Position numbers and translations under genes: made by a program. A stretch of 64,000 bases of DNA from Triatoma infestans (Eukaryota > Arthropoda > Insecta > Hemiptera > Reduviidae). The notes below the pieces were generated by a model. The model was not told the origin of the DNA and made no database searches. It saw nothing but the letters and a program-made list of their open reading frames with translations. Positions 1 through 10,199 of this stretch are shown piece by piece (position 1 is the first letter of the stretch; each line of letters opens with the position of its first letter). Location of the stretch: NCBI GenBank assembly GCA_011037195.1, contig JAAEAF010000100.1, positions 186,001 through 250,000 on the forward strand, in the 5' to 3' direction.

Positions 1-400
1 ACTTTCTCTTACTCCTAGCTAAAAAAAAAGTATCACGACCTTGCCGCATTTTTAAAATTAAGTTTTCACCGAAAATGCATGTTTTGGGGTTCCTCTGAAT
101 ACGAAAATAGTGAGTGTGTGCGCGTGTTTTAACAGAACTTCTCAAAAAAGAAAAGTCACAGAAACGTCAAACTTGGAATTCTGTTTCGCTACTACCATAT
201 TAGGCACGATGATTGTGGGCAAAATCCATCAAACGGAAGTGCGACTTTACTGAATGGTTTTTTCTTCCCAGTTTTTCGTGATTTTCTCGAAAACGGTTCC
301 AAAGATTTTCTTTAAATTTGGAATGCGCTCTGAATAGATAGAAACATATCACTTTTATATGGAACATTTTTCTGACAACATTGATTTCTTAGTGGTGGAT
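1..400 (+). repeat. Rep-A dispersed repeat copy, + orientation
   Basis: The window opens inside a copy of the commonest repeat here. Landmarks in order are the CTTTCTCTTACT head, a decayed ACCGGAAATAC-like box, GGGCAAAATCCATCAA, CGGAAGTGCGACTTTACTG, GATTTTCTCGAAAACGGTTCC and TATCACTTTTAT. The same order recurs in more than 15 places in the window. I see no coding potential. The left edge is cut by the window. Confidence 0.75.
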
Positions 401-675
401 TGGAAGTGTGTCTCTGCTCATGTTTTCTTGGTTTTAACACAATGCGCTCCACATAAGGCTGCTTAGATAATAATAATAAAAGTATAATAATAATAAATAA
501 TAATAATAGTAGTAATAATAGCCTTTATTTGGTTTTAGATTACGCAGTGAACAAAGAACACAAAACAAAACACATTATCTTCACAAAATAAAAGAAAAGA
601 AAACTTAAATAAACCAATTAATAAGAATTTAAATTGTCAGTCCTCTATAGTTCAGTGTGAGGACTCTTTAGTCCT

Positions 676-845
676 CTAAAATCTATCTTCAGTGTGTAAA
701 AACTGAATTTGCTCTATGCAAGTCTGTGTTGTCGCACTGTTTGAGAAACGCATCCTGAAGAAGGGCGAACGCCCGAAACCGGTCGATGACCACAAAATGA
801 AGCAGGCTACCACGGAAAATGTCGCTGATGATTTTTCAATAACCT
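676..845 (+). mobile_element. Truncated hammerhead element, one arm (copy A)
   Basis: This stretch matches the right arm of the palindromic element at 22.5-22.8 kb, from GCTCTATGCAAGTCTGTGTT through the ribozyme core to GGAAAATGTCGCTGATG. The opposite arm and loop are missing, so the copy is truncated on its left side. It abuts RT-coding sequence of the RTE-like LINE directly at about 845, so it either inserted there or formed the breakpoint of a deletion. No clean target duplication was found. A 61-codon minus-strand reading frame across it is only read-through. Confidence 0.7.
751..788 (+). ncRNA. Hammerhead ribozyme candidate, copy A
   Basis: The order of parts is CATC (stem I, 5' strand), CTGAAGA core, an extra A, GGGC-GAAC-GCCC (stem II hairpin), GAAA, then ACC/GGT as a minimal stem III, C at the cleavage position, and GATG (stem I, 3' strand). 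All universally conserved hammerhead bases are present. The single base between the core and stem II departs from the textbook form, and stem I is only 4 bp. Activity is inferred, not shown. Confidence 0.6.
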
Positions 846-861
846 GGTTTATTACGAGCAA

Positions 862-1236
862 ATTATCTATAGTTGAAAACTGGCCCTAAATCCAGCCTGT
901 TCAACTGGTTATTGATCTTCTAACTGATTCCTGATTCTATTTAGAATAAGTTTAGAAAACATCCGGTATATAGTGGAAGTAAGACTCAAAGGTCGATAAT
1001 TATTCAGATTCTCTGAGTCTCATAGGTAGTAATGTTATATCCGAATTTAACCACGAATTTGGTACATCTCCAGTCTTCATTATCATGTTAAAACGCTGCA
1101 CCCAGTGATTTCTAAGAGGAAGAAAAGAAATTTTTAACATTTCATTAGATATATCGTCACTATCAGCAGCTGTCTCATTTTTTAAACTATTAATAATCTG
1201 TTCTGTTTCTTCAATAGTAAATTCCGGAGTATTCAC
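862..1236 (-). pseudogene. RTE-like reverse transcriptase, N-terminal fragment
   Basis: Minus-strand translation from 1236 gives FTIEETEQIINSLKN, then SDDISNEMLK and GDVPNSWLNSDITLLP. After a stop and frame change come NYRPLSLTSTIYR and EQAGFR. These are the opening motifs of a LINE reverse transcriptase. The catalytic [YF]XDD region is absent, because the sequence runs into the hammerhead repeat arm near 845-862. With stops, a frameshift and a missing palm core it cannot make an active enzyme. Confidence 0.75.
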
Positions 1237-1339
1237 ATCTGTTTTACCATACTTTACTATTTGAACATCACTATCCGCTGAATTATAAAACTTATATTAA
1301 TATGTGGTTCCGGAAGTTACATTTAATGTTATTCATCAC

Positions 1340-1806
1340 CATTCTCAGATCATTATAAAAGCCGTAACATTCTTCATCCTCGACTCACTTGTAGGAGCAT
1401 GCACCTGAATCAGATTCAACATTCGTTTACCTATTATTTGCACTCGTAATAAAACGATCCTATTTGGAAAACCTTGGAACTTGATGATCTTGCTTTTTAA
1501 ATATGCTTTGATTAAAACTCCTATACCTCGACATCCATAGGTTTCACCACAGTAAGCAAAAATATATCCCAACTTTTTATTGATAATATTTTCTTCACCC
1601 AATCTAACCTCAGAAATACCAAAAATGTCAATTGTTGATTTGGACAATGCATTTTCTAATTCAAACAATCTATCTTCAGAGCCTAATGTACGTACATTTA
1701 ATGCGCCAATTTTTATATCAAACGTATTATCATATTTTGAATTTCTATTTTTAACTGTACTTTTATTATTTAATGGGAGGATTGTCCTATTCTCCCTGGC
1801 TGACAA
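1340..1806 (-). pseudogene. RTE-like APE endonuclease, N-terminal half
   Basis: A 153-codon minus-strand frame includes IGALNVRTL near residue 32, DIFGISEVRLGEE near residue 60, RGIGVLIKA, and LIQVHAPTSES near residue 130. These correspond to the N, E and Y/T-containing motifs of apurinic-type LINE endonucleases. Past residue 140 the frame shifts, and FYNDL continues in another frame. The C-terminal half with the D-x-N and S-D-H motifs is missing, so strand cleavage would not be possible. The nearby minus-strand RT fragment belongs to the same element. Confidence 0.75.
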
Positions 1807-1964
1807 GTCCTTCTGGGAGAAGTGAGTTCCTATCTTCTAATTGTCCGGGCCTAGTTGTTAATGGTTGCTATTCATTACCTTCGTTACTTTTTCCTGCTGA
1901 AGAACGTGAAATAGATCGTTCAGGAATAGAAACTTGTCGTAATTTCTTTGAGTACCCTTGTGCT

Positions 1965-2676
1965 TTAGGTCTTTTTTTTACTTTTATCAGAAGTTTTTGA
2001 TGTTGTTTCTTTCTTTGGAGGGGTTATACTTAGGCCTCTTTTGTTACTGGTTTTTACTATAAAATCTCTCACAATTAACTTGTAACGAATAACTGTATAC
2101 TTTCCGTCTTCCCTTGCCTTCATCATATCCTCCAATAGTTGCTTTCTTTTAATTCTTACCATTTTTGGAAAATCTTCTGTTATATAAAAAACAGTATTTT
2201 TTTAATTTACGTTTTTTATTAAGAATTTCATTTCTTTTATCTTGAGAGATTAAGGTGTTAAGTATTGCTCTCGATTTATTTCCTTGTTTCACATCTAGCC
2301 ATTTAACACTGTCAATCTCCAATTCCTGCAAATGTATATTGAAAAACTCTTTCACAAAAGAAATAACCTTTTCTCGTAACAAATAATAAATATTTATTTC
2401 AGACTCTTCTAGTCCGGGTAATATCAAATTTCATTTCCTTCCTTCTTTCTCCAGAAAGTGAATTTTCTCTTCTTGTTCTTTGACAGCAGCCTCTAATGAA
2501 TCAATTTTTTCGGTAAATTTATTTAATAACATTTCCGTTTGACAATTCATATCATTTTTTATTTCCTTCTTAAATTCAAGTAACAATTCTTTATGGGTTG
2601 CCGTTTCCTTACTAATTTGTTCTTTAATTTCATTATGCAAAGTTAAAATCATATCTTTAAAAGTCTGTAAATCCAT
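1965..2676 (-). pseudogene. RTE-like ORF1-type N-terminal region, coiled coil
   Basis: Three consecutive minus-strand frames (2431-2676, 2149-2427, 1965-2162) read as one broken protein. The first is a heptad-rich coiled coil with many Glu and Lys residues (EAAVKEQEEKIHFLEKEGRK). The second is a 92-residue middle part. The third is a basic tail with VRIKRKQLLEDMMKAREDGK and a Lys/Ser/Thr-rich end. This coiled coil-middle-basic tail layout matches the protein upstream of the endonuclease in insect RTE-like elements, which probably binds RNA. Two frame breaks mark it as a pseudogene. Confidence 0.6.
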
Positions 2677-2689
2677 TGAGCCGTTTATT

Positions 2690-3240
2690 AAATAATCAGA
2701 ATATTATTACTTATCTAGTTTTCAAATTTATGATATATATAGACTAAAAACTATGTGTTAGTAAGATAAGATTTAAATTTAATAACAATATTTATTTGAC
2801 TGTAATAAGTTCACTCTATTCCAAGTATATTATACTATTGTGTTTAAAACAGCAGTGACTTACCTATGTTCACATGAATCCCCCACTCTTATTAGCTTCT
2901 TGTATTTGTAATTCAAACTCCTTGAATGTGAAAAAAAAAACTTTTTTTTTCTTCTTATTTCTCAATAACTATTCGTTAAAAAATTCTGAATTTCTGTGTA
3001 AACACTCTCACTCCTAATTACTTCATATAAGTGTACAAATTATCCATAAATATTAATTAATTCACCACTTTCAGTAGAATAACACAGACATGATCTTTAC
3101 TCTTTGAGTGCTTGATTGGAACTCCCTAGGCCGCTTAGATATTCAAGTAGAATCCCTAACACCATATTTATGGCTAGCCCATCTAAACATTGCGATTTTA
3201 ATAAAAATTTCTTGATTAAATTATATTAATTAGAAAGAAT
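2690..3240. other. AT-rich stretch, no feature seen
   Basis: Low-complexity AT-rich DNA upstream of the RTE-like element. I see no coding sequence, repeat edge or RNA gene. It may contain decayed 5' sequence of that LINE. Confidence 0.4.
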
Positions 3241-3280
3241 AAGAGAAAGTCGTGTGAGTGTTTCACATCAGGTTTTTTAC
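3241..3280 (+). repeat. GTGTGA hairpin terminus motif, + copy
   Basis: AAGAGAAAGTCGTGTGAG followed by TGTTTCACATCAGG. GTGTGA and TTTCACA can pair as a short hairpin. Near-identical copies occur at about 14635, 20312, 59011, 61952 and 63507 (+) and 18326, 35283 and 37603 (-), so this is a conserved repeat terminus rather than chance. Confidence 0.6.
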
Positions 3281-3599
3281 AGTTTAATTAATACATATTT
3301 TTCACAAAGAACGATTATATCTCATTAAAAACTTTTATTGAATTTTTGTTTTTAATTGTCATTGATTAATTAGACATTAATTTGTATTTTTGTTTTTTGT
3401 TTTGTTTCCAACAAAAACTCAACTTTATTTCCAAACAGAAAAAAATGTTTTCCTTGAATCAAAAAAAAAAAAAGTAAAAAAAATAGAAGAATCAAGTAAC
3501 AAATTAACCCCTCCTTTTAGCCGTAGCACTTCTTTCTTTCTTTTGGTTTCTTTTGTCTCTTCTTTTAGATTTACCTTGAACTTTTGCCGTTTAATTCGA

Positions 3600-3845
3600 C
3601 AGTAGAGAAATCTGTGCGATTTGTCCTGCGTGAGGGCGGGCTTCTTCTTATTGGTTGAATTGAAGCGGACGTGACGTCATTTGATTAAACTGCGTAAAGC
3701 GTCTCCCGCGCTCTTTCTCTGTCTTCTTTTTCTTTAATCTAAGTACTTTCCGCTCTTTATCCGCAATGTAGATAGAGCGAGAGAGAGAGTGATTGAGAAA
3801 GCTAAACGTTTCTAATTCGTCTCTTGGCCGGAAAGTATATTTAAA
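3600..3845. promoter_or_regulatory. Promoter-like patch: GC box, inverted CCAAT, CRE
   Basis: Within 46 bases lie GGGCGG (3634-3639), ATTGG (3650-3654) and a perfect palindromic cAMP-response element TGACGTCA (3672-3679). CGCGCTCTTTCTCTG and a GA-rich run follow. The patch is more GC-rich than its surroundings. No adjoining coding exon is visible, so promoter activity is an inference from motif clustering. Confidence 0.35.
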
Positions 3846-4020
3846 TATCTAGATTCTTTTTTTTTTTTAACTCTGAAGTCAGAGATAAGTTGATGTAATT
3901 TTCATTTTCTAATTGGTGCTTAATTTTATGCCTGTTTTACAAATTTCATGTTCTTTATTTTAAATTAAACCAGTGTTATTTCTTCTTTGGCTTAGTTTTT
4001 AATTTGCTTCTTTTTACTTC

Positions 4021-4160
4021 CTGTTACTACAGCCAATAAGAGGAAGTATTGTGATCGTGACAAATGTTCGAAATTGAGTTATTACCGGAAGTACTTGTTT
4101 TGAGGCCTGTTGAATACGAAAACTTTTTTTTTTTTTTAGCGAATTGTCGTATTATCTGTA
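4021..4160 (+). repeat. Rep-A copy, 5' part
   Basis: Contains AAGAGGAAGTATTGTGATCG, AAATTGAGTTATTACCGGAAGTAC, TTTTGAGG and GAATACGAAAA, the first third of the Rep-A pattern. The rest of the unit is missing. Confidence 0.65.
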
Positions 4161-4179
4161 GTTAGTGGGAATTTTGAAC

Positions 4180-4335
4180 TCTTATCCCTGCGGGGTGGAG
4201 GGATATTACTCTTAAGAAGGCTTTCCCAGCAATCACCGGTCAGAATGCAATAACTTGAGCTATACTTATTCTCCAACTCCTGTAAGCATTCAAGTGTTGC
4301 CCTCCAAAATATGCGATACCTAGTACAGCGTTATT
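4180..4335 (-). pseudogene. LINE C-terminal fragment related to 16.0 kb
   Basis: The plus-strand words TATTCTCCAACTCCTGTAAG, TTCAAGTGTTGCCCTCCAAA and ATATGCGATACCTAG match the C-terminal region of the minus-strand LINE remnant at 15985-16300. Only about 150 bases remain, with stops in every frame. It is recognised only through its longer relative in this window. Confidence 0.4.
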
Positions 4336-4339
4336 CCCG

Positions 4340-5180
4340 ATTTTACGAATTCATTGCGTCCGAATAATCGCTCAATAAATTGAAAATTCGTAAAGCGAAG
4401 GTTATTTTCCGATAGGAATGTTATAAAAACAAGGGCTTTATTGTTGAATATTTCAAATAAAAGTGATACATTTTTTTATCTTTGTAGTGAGCATTGCTAG
4501 TTTATTTATGGGATATCCATTTATGTTTTTGTTACGTTTTATATTTAGCAAAACATGGGTCCAGAATAAGTAGAAATTAACCATCACTACATTAAATAAT
4601 AAATAATAAATAAATGAATAAGATAAAAATTGGAATTAGGTCATATTCCATTTATGTTCTAAATATCTTTTTGTGCTATAAAATGTGCAGTTTGTAGGAC
4701 TTTTTTAAAAAATTTCTGTATTTCCCGCCCCAAATTTCTAATAATTTTCCGGAATCTTGTTGAGCACTGCTTGCCATTAATCTCGGTGCCTTATCGAATT
4801 TGAACATTTACTTTTTGGCTGTATGAAAGTTAGTTTTGCTCCTCATTGTTTATCACTTCTTAAATCTTTATCCTTTATTGTTTTTATGACAACATGCTTG
4901 TAAAGATGAATAAAGATTGTGAAGTTAAGATACTCTTTGCTTTGTTAAAAATTTCGCTATGTGACCCAGTAACTTAAGAGAATGGAGGAAGAAATTTGCT
5001 CTGTACTGATTGAAAGAGGTGGTATTGGCTTACAACCAACCAAATGGTCACATTTTACAGCATCTTTTAGACGCAAATTCATCGCGCATTTGATGGGTGG
5101 TTGGATGGTATTTTGACAGGAAATTACCTAAATATTTAGTTATCAGTTGTAGGTATGGGAATGTTTAGGCAAAATTAATG
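4340..5180. other. AT-rich stretch, no feature seen
   Basis: No reading frame, RNA gene or clear repeat edge was recognised. Short AT-rich words only. Confidence 0.4.
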
Positions 5181-5184
5181 CAGA

Positions 5185-5372
5185 AATAGTGAGGCATGGA
5201 ATTGTAATTAGGAGGACCCCCGTTCGAATCCGCATATAAATGCTAAATTTTATATTTGTTTAGAACTGTTATTAGTGAAGTATGTGCTTCCCGCCCGTCC
5301 ACGACACCTAATTTGATAGTTGGACGTTAAGCCCCCCTGAAAAAAAAGGCTTTACTTTACTTTACTTTCAGA
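5185..5372 (+). repeat. Possible tRNA-derived SINE with TTTAC tail
   Basis: A pol III B-box-like GTTCGAATCC is at 5222-5231, preceded by GGAGGACCCCC. A body follows with TTGATAGTTGGACGTTAAGC and an A-run, and it ends in a short TTTAC repeat. The B box, the GGACGTTAA box and the simple-repeat tail suggest an old SINE. The A box is not clear. Confidence 0.4.
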
Positions 5373-5379
5373 GAGGTTA

Positions 5380-7230
5380 GCCTCTTTTGGGAGCCAGAAT
5401 ATGTTGACGTAGAAAGAATGAGATGGCCAATGCTTTGGCAAGGAAAGACTTTTCGAATATATTGTCGCTTCAAGTTGAGAACTTCGTAGATTTATTCGAA
5501 ACACCTGCCTGTCTACAAAGATCATTTTATTTAACATCATCAACATTGTACATTATTATTTAAACAGCAATTTGTAGACATTCCCCTATAATACTGATTC
5601 CGTATTGCTCTATTAAATAAAAAACTTAGTCCTAACACTTTTTTAAAAGTTGGAAAAACTTTTTCCTTTTTTTCCCTTTCATTTTCTTCTTTTACTTTGT
5701 GTGAAATGGTTGCATATGGTTTTATATTTTCCTCTAGAGGTTCTATTTTTTTCCACAGGAGCAGTCCTAGGTGCTTCCCTTATTATCTCCCACAGGAATT
5801 CTACACAGTCAGTGACTACACCACTTCCTTCAAGACCACCCGCATCAGCAACCCCTTCTACCGCCTACATCTCCTTTCTCTCTCTCTCTCTCTTTTCTGC
5901 TTCATGTCTTCAGTGTACTCCTACTTCTTCTTCTTCTTCTTTTTGTCCGTCTCTTGCGATTCTCCTGACATCGAATTTACATATTCTAATAGAGTTATAC
6001 CGAGAGCAATATTTACATTTTTATTACATCCCTCGCCCTGCCTTTTCAACTCTCAATAAAATGTAGTTCTTTATTTGTCTTGCTTTTTAATATATTAATT
6101 ATAATTTATGTTTTTTTTTTTATAATTATTAATAACAATTATAAATACATCGAGCTTTTGTAAACTATCGCACGTTTCATAAGCTATTTTCAGAGGAATT
6201 GGTATCGGTAAGATTATGTAAACATCGGCCAAAAAAACAGCTGTTTTAAAGTGATAACAGGGATGCCAACTTAAGATACTGAAAATATCGTTATTCTTAT
6301 ATAGAAACTTTTTGATTTATTAGTAACTTTGTCTCTTTATTTATTGAATAAGCTTCGAACATGTTTTTTTTTTTTTACAATACTTGATACTTTAACGAAG
6401 TTTGAATAGATAATTTTAAAAAGGAGCTGAGTTATGAAAATTAATTTTTTCATGAAAAATAAATGCAAGATTTTAATTATTATTGGAATAACCAACTTTA
6501 CAAAGTATTGTAATAAAGGAGGAGATTTATGATTTCAACACTTTATTGGAAAAAGTTTATTTATTTGTTTATTTTTTTTTTTCCTATCTTAGTACCATTG
6601 TTAATCAACACAGCAAAAGTCAGAATACAGAGTTCTGTATCTCTCTCTCTCTCTCTCTTGCTCTCTCTTAAATCCGTCTATCTCCGTTCTAGTGGGAAAG
6701 TTTTTTGAAATAAAGCCCAAACAAGGGAGCGGGGAGTGGCCGGCGAGTTTTTCTACATTGTAAAGTATTATAGACTAACAGCGCGCTGGTGTTTCATATT
6801 TTACTGGGTGGTCTTTTTTTTAGTTTTTTTTTTGTTTCAGTGATGTTCAAAAGTGATTTGATCGTGCACAGAGAGAGAGCCTTCTGTAAACTCTGTAAAA
6901 CTGTTAGAACTTTAACGCCATTCAGAAAGCTTTTGCAGATTAGTTTCATCTCTCATCATCCAAATAATACATCGAAAATTTTAACTTCCTACTTTTGTGT
7001 GTGTGTGTGTGTGTTATTTTTTTTATTTATTTTTTTGTTTTATCTAGAGATATAAACTTTCTGAATTCATACAATTATTATATCCAACTTTTACTTTTTA
7101 TTTTTCATTTCCAAACTTTCATTGTCTTTTATGTTTTTTTTTAACGTCATTTCCATTATAAGAGACTTTAGTATTGATCAAAAAAAAAAAAAATCAATTT
7201 ACAATCAATTATTATGATAGATATTCATTT
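5380..7230. other. Low-complexity stretch, CT-rich runs, one GC patch
   Basis: Pyrimidine tracts and poly-T runs produce several short open frames, which I treat as chance. About 6715-6790 is briefly GC-rich (GGAGCGGGGAGTGGCCGGCG). No gene is supported. Confidence 0.4.
6640..6669. repeat. CT dinucleotide microsatellite
   Basis: Nearly pure CT repeat of about 30 bases with one TG interruption. Confidence 0.9.
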
Positions 7231-7254
7231 TTTTTTACAATTTAACGCAGTTTG

Positions 7255-7530
7255 AATGTGTGTATGTGAAAAAATTCTACTAAAAAAACGGAAAATGTTA
7301 GGTAACCTAAACATGACATACAATACCACCCGGAAAGTTATGGTGAAAATTAGTTAATCGGAAGTACGATTTTACTAAATTTTTATAGCAGTTATTTCGG
7401 AATAATTATCTCAAAAATGGATCCGAAGATTTTTCCCCTTAAACTCGGTATTACAGTGGTACACGTGCACCTTTATTGCAAATATTTTTCTAGATATATT
7501 GATTTTTACGGTTTTCCGAACCGATATGTT
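7255..7530 (+). repeat. Rep-A copy, diverged
   Basis: Retains TGTGTGTATGTG, AATCGGAAGTACGATTTTAC, ATCTCAAAAATGGATCCGAA, AAACTCGGTATTAC and the TTTATTGCAAATATTTTTC landmark. The order agrees with other Rep-A units. Confidence 0.6.
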
Positions 7531-7534
7531 AGAA

Positions 7535-8353
7535 ATTTCCATCTATAGTGACAAATCTTTACTATGGCAATTCTGCCTTCTAGTTGAGAGTTACGGAAAC
7601 TATATCATTTTGTAAACATTTTGATTTCTAAGAAAATTTATCATTTGCATTGTGATAATTCAAGTGAGAGAAAGCTGTTTGAATGGTTCACAACAGATAA
7701 TTAACTTGTGAATAAAATAGATGTACTATTGTCTCTAATTATTCCCATTTATAAGAAAAATATTCAGTATATTGTAATATGATTTGTATTGGGGGATAAA
7801 TTAAATATGTTAGTTAATTATTCTAATTTGTATGTGGATCTTCTCAAATGGGATCTCGTGAGGTCTGTGTTTACACAGAACTTGGAGAGGATGAAAAAAC
7901 AACTAAGTACATAGATTCAAAATATACAATTAAAATAACCAATATATGTCAAAAATAAATAAATACAATATTGTGATATAGCAACATATTAAGTGTCTTC
8001 TTGTCATTTAGGAGAAATTGCTTTTTATAAAACTTACAATATTACATATATTCTGACTTGAAGAAGGTTGGGTTTCTTGGGGCACTTCCACCACTCACTA
8101 TAGTAACATGGCTTTTTCTAATGACAGACTTCACTCATTTTATGGTGCAAAATTTTGAACTGTCCCCTTCCCTAAAAGGGTCCACCTTATATATTCTACC
8201 TCCACCCCGGAGAAAGTGAGAAGAGGGAAATTCCCTTTTATTGTACTAAATGTATTCTGCCTTTCTAACTGTCCCTCATTGTCTCACCCAACCTTCGTAA
8301 AAACCCATTCTTGAAATTGTACTAAGTAGTAATAAATCAGTATTAAATATATT
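7535..8353. other. Unassigned stretch upstream of truncated LINE
   Basis: No coding frame or recognisable repeat. Contains the local hairpin-like word CCCTAAAAGGG near 8170 and otherwise AT-rich DNA. Confidence 0.4.
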
Positions 8354-8354
8354 G

Positions 8355-8933
8355 AGTCGACAAGAGACTCACCTGGAATCCTCATACACGACTTAAACGA
8401 ATAGAATTAAACAAAAGATATAAGCTTCTAGCCAGACTACTTGATCACCGGTCAAAACTAACACTTCATAATAAAAGACGACTGTATCTATCCCTCCTAG
8501 CACCTATATGGACTTACGGACTTGAACTTTACGGTTCAGCTAAACGATCTAATATCAACCGATTACAAACTCTTCAATCTAAAATCCTCCGCCGCATTGT
8601 AAACGCTCCATTCTATGTCAGTAACCTAACTATACATAAAGATCTCAAAATTCCTTTTATATCCGAACTTACTAAAACACGTTACAATAAATTTCACAAA
8701 AACTTATCAACACATCCTAATCCATTAGCAGCTAACTTATCCTCAACCACACTTCCTTCCAACCCCCGAAGGCGACTGAGGCGTCGTTGGCCTCGCGATC
8801 ACCTTGTTGACTAATGGAGATCATCACTGGATGATCACCATTCAAGCCACTCACGCCATTTACCACCCTTACCGTATTTACTTATTGTACCATAGTACAG
8901 TTGTAAATGACAAATAAAAAAAGAAAAAAAAAA
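8355..8933 (+). mobile_element. 5'-truncated jockey-like LINE copy
   Basis: Homologous to the last ~580 bases of the intact element at 38.3-42.95 kb. It carries ORF2 from DKRLTWNPHTRLKR to the stop codon at 8812-8814, then the 3' UTR with the TCATCACTGGATGATCA hairpin, AATAAA and a poly-A tail. About 150 ORF2 codons remain open without an internal stop, so the copy is fairly young. AAATATAT at both edges may be a short target duplication. 5' truncation is the usual outcome of LINE insertion. Confidence 0.9.
8356..8814 (+). pseudogene. Jockey-like ORF2 C-terminal fragment
   Basis: The frame opens without its own ATG and reads VDKRLTWNPHTRLKR, then RRLYLSLLAPIWTYGLELYG and FYVSNLTIHKDL, ending in RRRLRRRWPRDHLVD. 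It aligns residue for residue with the C-terminus of the intact ORF2 at 40120-42822. This is the thumb and C-terminal region after the RT palm. There is no endonuclease or catalytic Asp pair, so it cannot be functional alone. There are no internal stops. Confidence 0.85.
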
Positions 8934-9035
8934 ATATATATTTAATTACAAAATCATAACTTGTATTTTTTCAACATTTCAATCCAAGATCTGACACATT
9001 ACAATATATTTATATAAATGTAAGAGTCTGTTGAA

Positions 9036-9268
9036 AGGAAGTGATTAACTCAGTGGTAGCGCTCTGGACAAGCATACGGAAGTCCTGGGTTCAAATCCAG
9101 CATGCTAGTATTTGTTTTCTCTTCCTTTACAGCTCACTGTCCAGTGATGAGCAGTGTTGTCTGTAACGAGAATATACTGCTCGGATGCTGGCAGTGCACT
9201 GAGAAGGCTCCAGGGGACACAATAGATCTTACAGGTCGCAGTGCATATCTCCCTAAAACAAAAAAAAA
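9036..9268 (+). repeat. tRNA-headed SINE, CACAATAGATC-tail subtype
   Basis: A-box-like TTAACTCAGTGG is at about 9045-9056 and B box GGTTCAAATCC at 9088-9098. The body contains GATGAGCAGTGTTGTCTGTA and GCACTGAGAAGGCTCC, the tail reads GGGGACACAATAGATCT, and an A-rich end follows. It closely matches 56025-56269. It also shares head and body, but not the 3' tail, with the minus-strand SINEs at 24.6, 28.3 and 61.6 kb. Confidence 0.8.
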
Positions 9269-9344
9269 AGTATGTTGTCGAAATAACCATATTACAAATA
9301 CTTTAAATAGTTTTAAAGCACGTCTGATATTTTTGTATTTTTAC

Positions 9345-9730
9345 TTTCTTTTACTCCTAGTAAGAGAGAGAAGCATTGTAATCGTATCAGATTTTCGAAA
9401 TGTAAGTTTTAACCGGAAATACACATTTTTTTGGGTCCACTGAATACGAAAAAAAGTATTTATAGCGAATGGACTGTATTTATGTGTGTGTGTTTTAACG
9501 GAATATGCCAAAAACGGAGCTCAAACTTGGTATTCCTTTTATGCACCACCACCACCGTATTAGACACGAAGATTTCGAGCAAAATCCATAAACCGGATCT
9601 GCGACTTTACTGATTTTTTTTTTTCAGTTTTTCGTGATTTTTTCGAAAAAAGACTCAACGATATTCTTTAAACTTTTAATACTATCTATACACATAAATA
9701 CCTGCAATGGGACCGGAATCATTACGATTC
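9345..9730 (+). repeat. Rep-A copy
   Basis: Begins at CTTTCTTTTACTCCTAGTAA and retains TTAACCGGAAATACACA, CACTGAATACGAAAA, GAGCAAAATCCATAAACCGG and GCGACTTTACTG. The unit runs on to the TTCTTTAAACTT landmark. Confidence 0.75.
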
Positions 9731-9834
9731 ATAACTATCCGAAGACCTAGTTACTCGCTATCTAGGGAGGGAGATTCCGTATATATATTCATAGGGGATC
9801 TAGACCTAAGAAGAACAGCTATCGAATCGAGTTA

Positions 9835-10191
9835 GCGCCCACTTTAGGGGCGGGCAACCCGAACATTTGTTGGGGGCGCTAAAATTTAAGGGCGTCATTT
9901 TGGTTGTAAGTTTAAGAAAAATATTGATGTTAAATACACAATTAATAGAAAATTTCACATATCGATTTTTTCGTTCGCTAAAAATGTACAGTGCGCAGCG
10001 TATTTATATTGTTTATGTCTAAAAGCTAAAAATATTTACATTATTATTGAAAAATTAATGCAGAATTTTTAAAGGATGCTGCTTGAACTTGTTTGAACAT
10101 GCATAGAGTTGCTTAAAAATATATATATCTATTTTTAAGGGGCGGCAATTTGTCTTTTTGTCCGTGGCGGCATAATTGCTAGAGCGGGCGC
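9835..10191. mobile_element. Possible MITE with GCGCCC terminal inverted repeats
   Basis: The left end GCGCCCACTTTAG and the right end read in reverse (GCGCCCGCTCTAG) match at 11 of 13 positions. The 357-base interior has GC-rich ends and an AT-rich centre and no ORF. Imperfect direct words (AATCGAGTTA and ATTCGAGTCA) flank it and could be an eroded target duplication. The size and ends suggest a hAT-like non-autonomous element, but the superfamily is a guess. Confidence 0.4.
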
Positions 10192-10199
10192 TGATTCGA

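Larger units (their letters stand above)
466..2676 (-). mobile_element. Decayed RTE-like non-LTR retrotransposon
   Basis: On the minus strand a coiled-coil ORF, an APE-type endonuclease and a reverse-transcriptase start lie in the order of RTE-clade LINEs. The element ends in a 3' tail at about 466-530, where AATAAAGG is followed by an ATT-type microsatellite, a typical RTE end. The copy has frameshifts and stops. It lacks the second half of the endonuclease and everything past the RT box around EQAGFR. A hammerhead-type repeat arm (676-845) occupies the place of the missing RT. Family assignment comes from domain order and motifs only. Confidence 0.7.

Noticed and set aside
5650..6066. 138- and 120-codon overlapping frames, plus strand
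   Set aside because: They run through pyrimidine-rich low-complexity DNA (CT and CTT tracts) with no motif; overlapping open frames there are expected from composition.
9036..9108. tRNA gene
   Set aside because: A and B boxes are present, but the acceptor stem does not pair and the sequence continues into a SINE body found elsewhere. The same reasoning applies at 45033 and 56025.
9102..9443. 113-codon frame, plus strand
   Set aside because: It covers a SINE body and the start of a Rep-A copy; read-through of repeats, not a gene.
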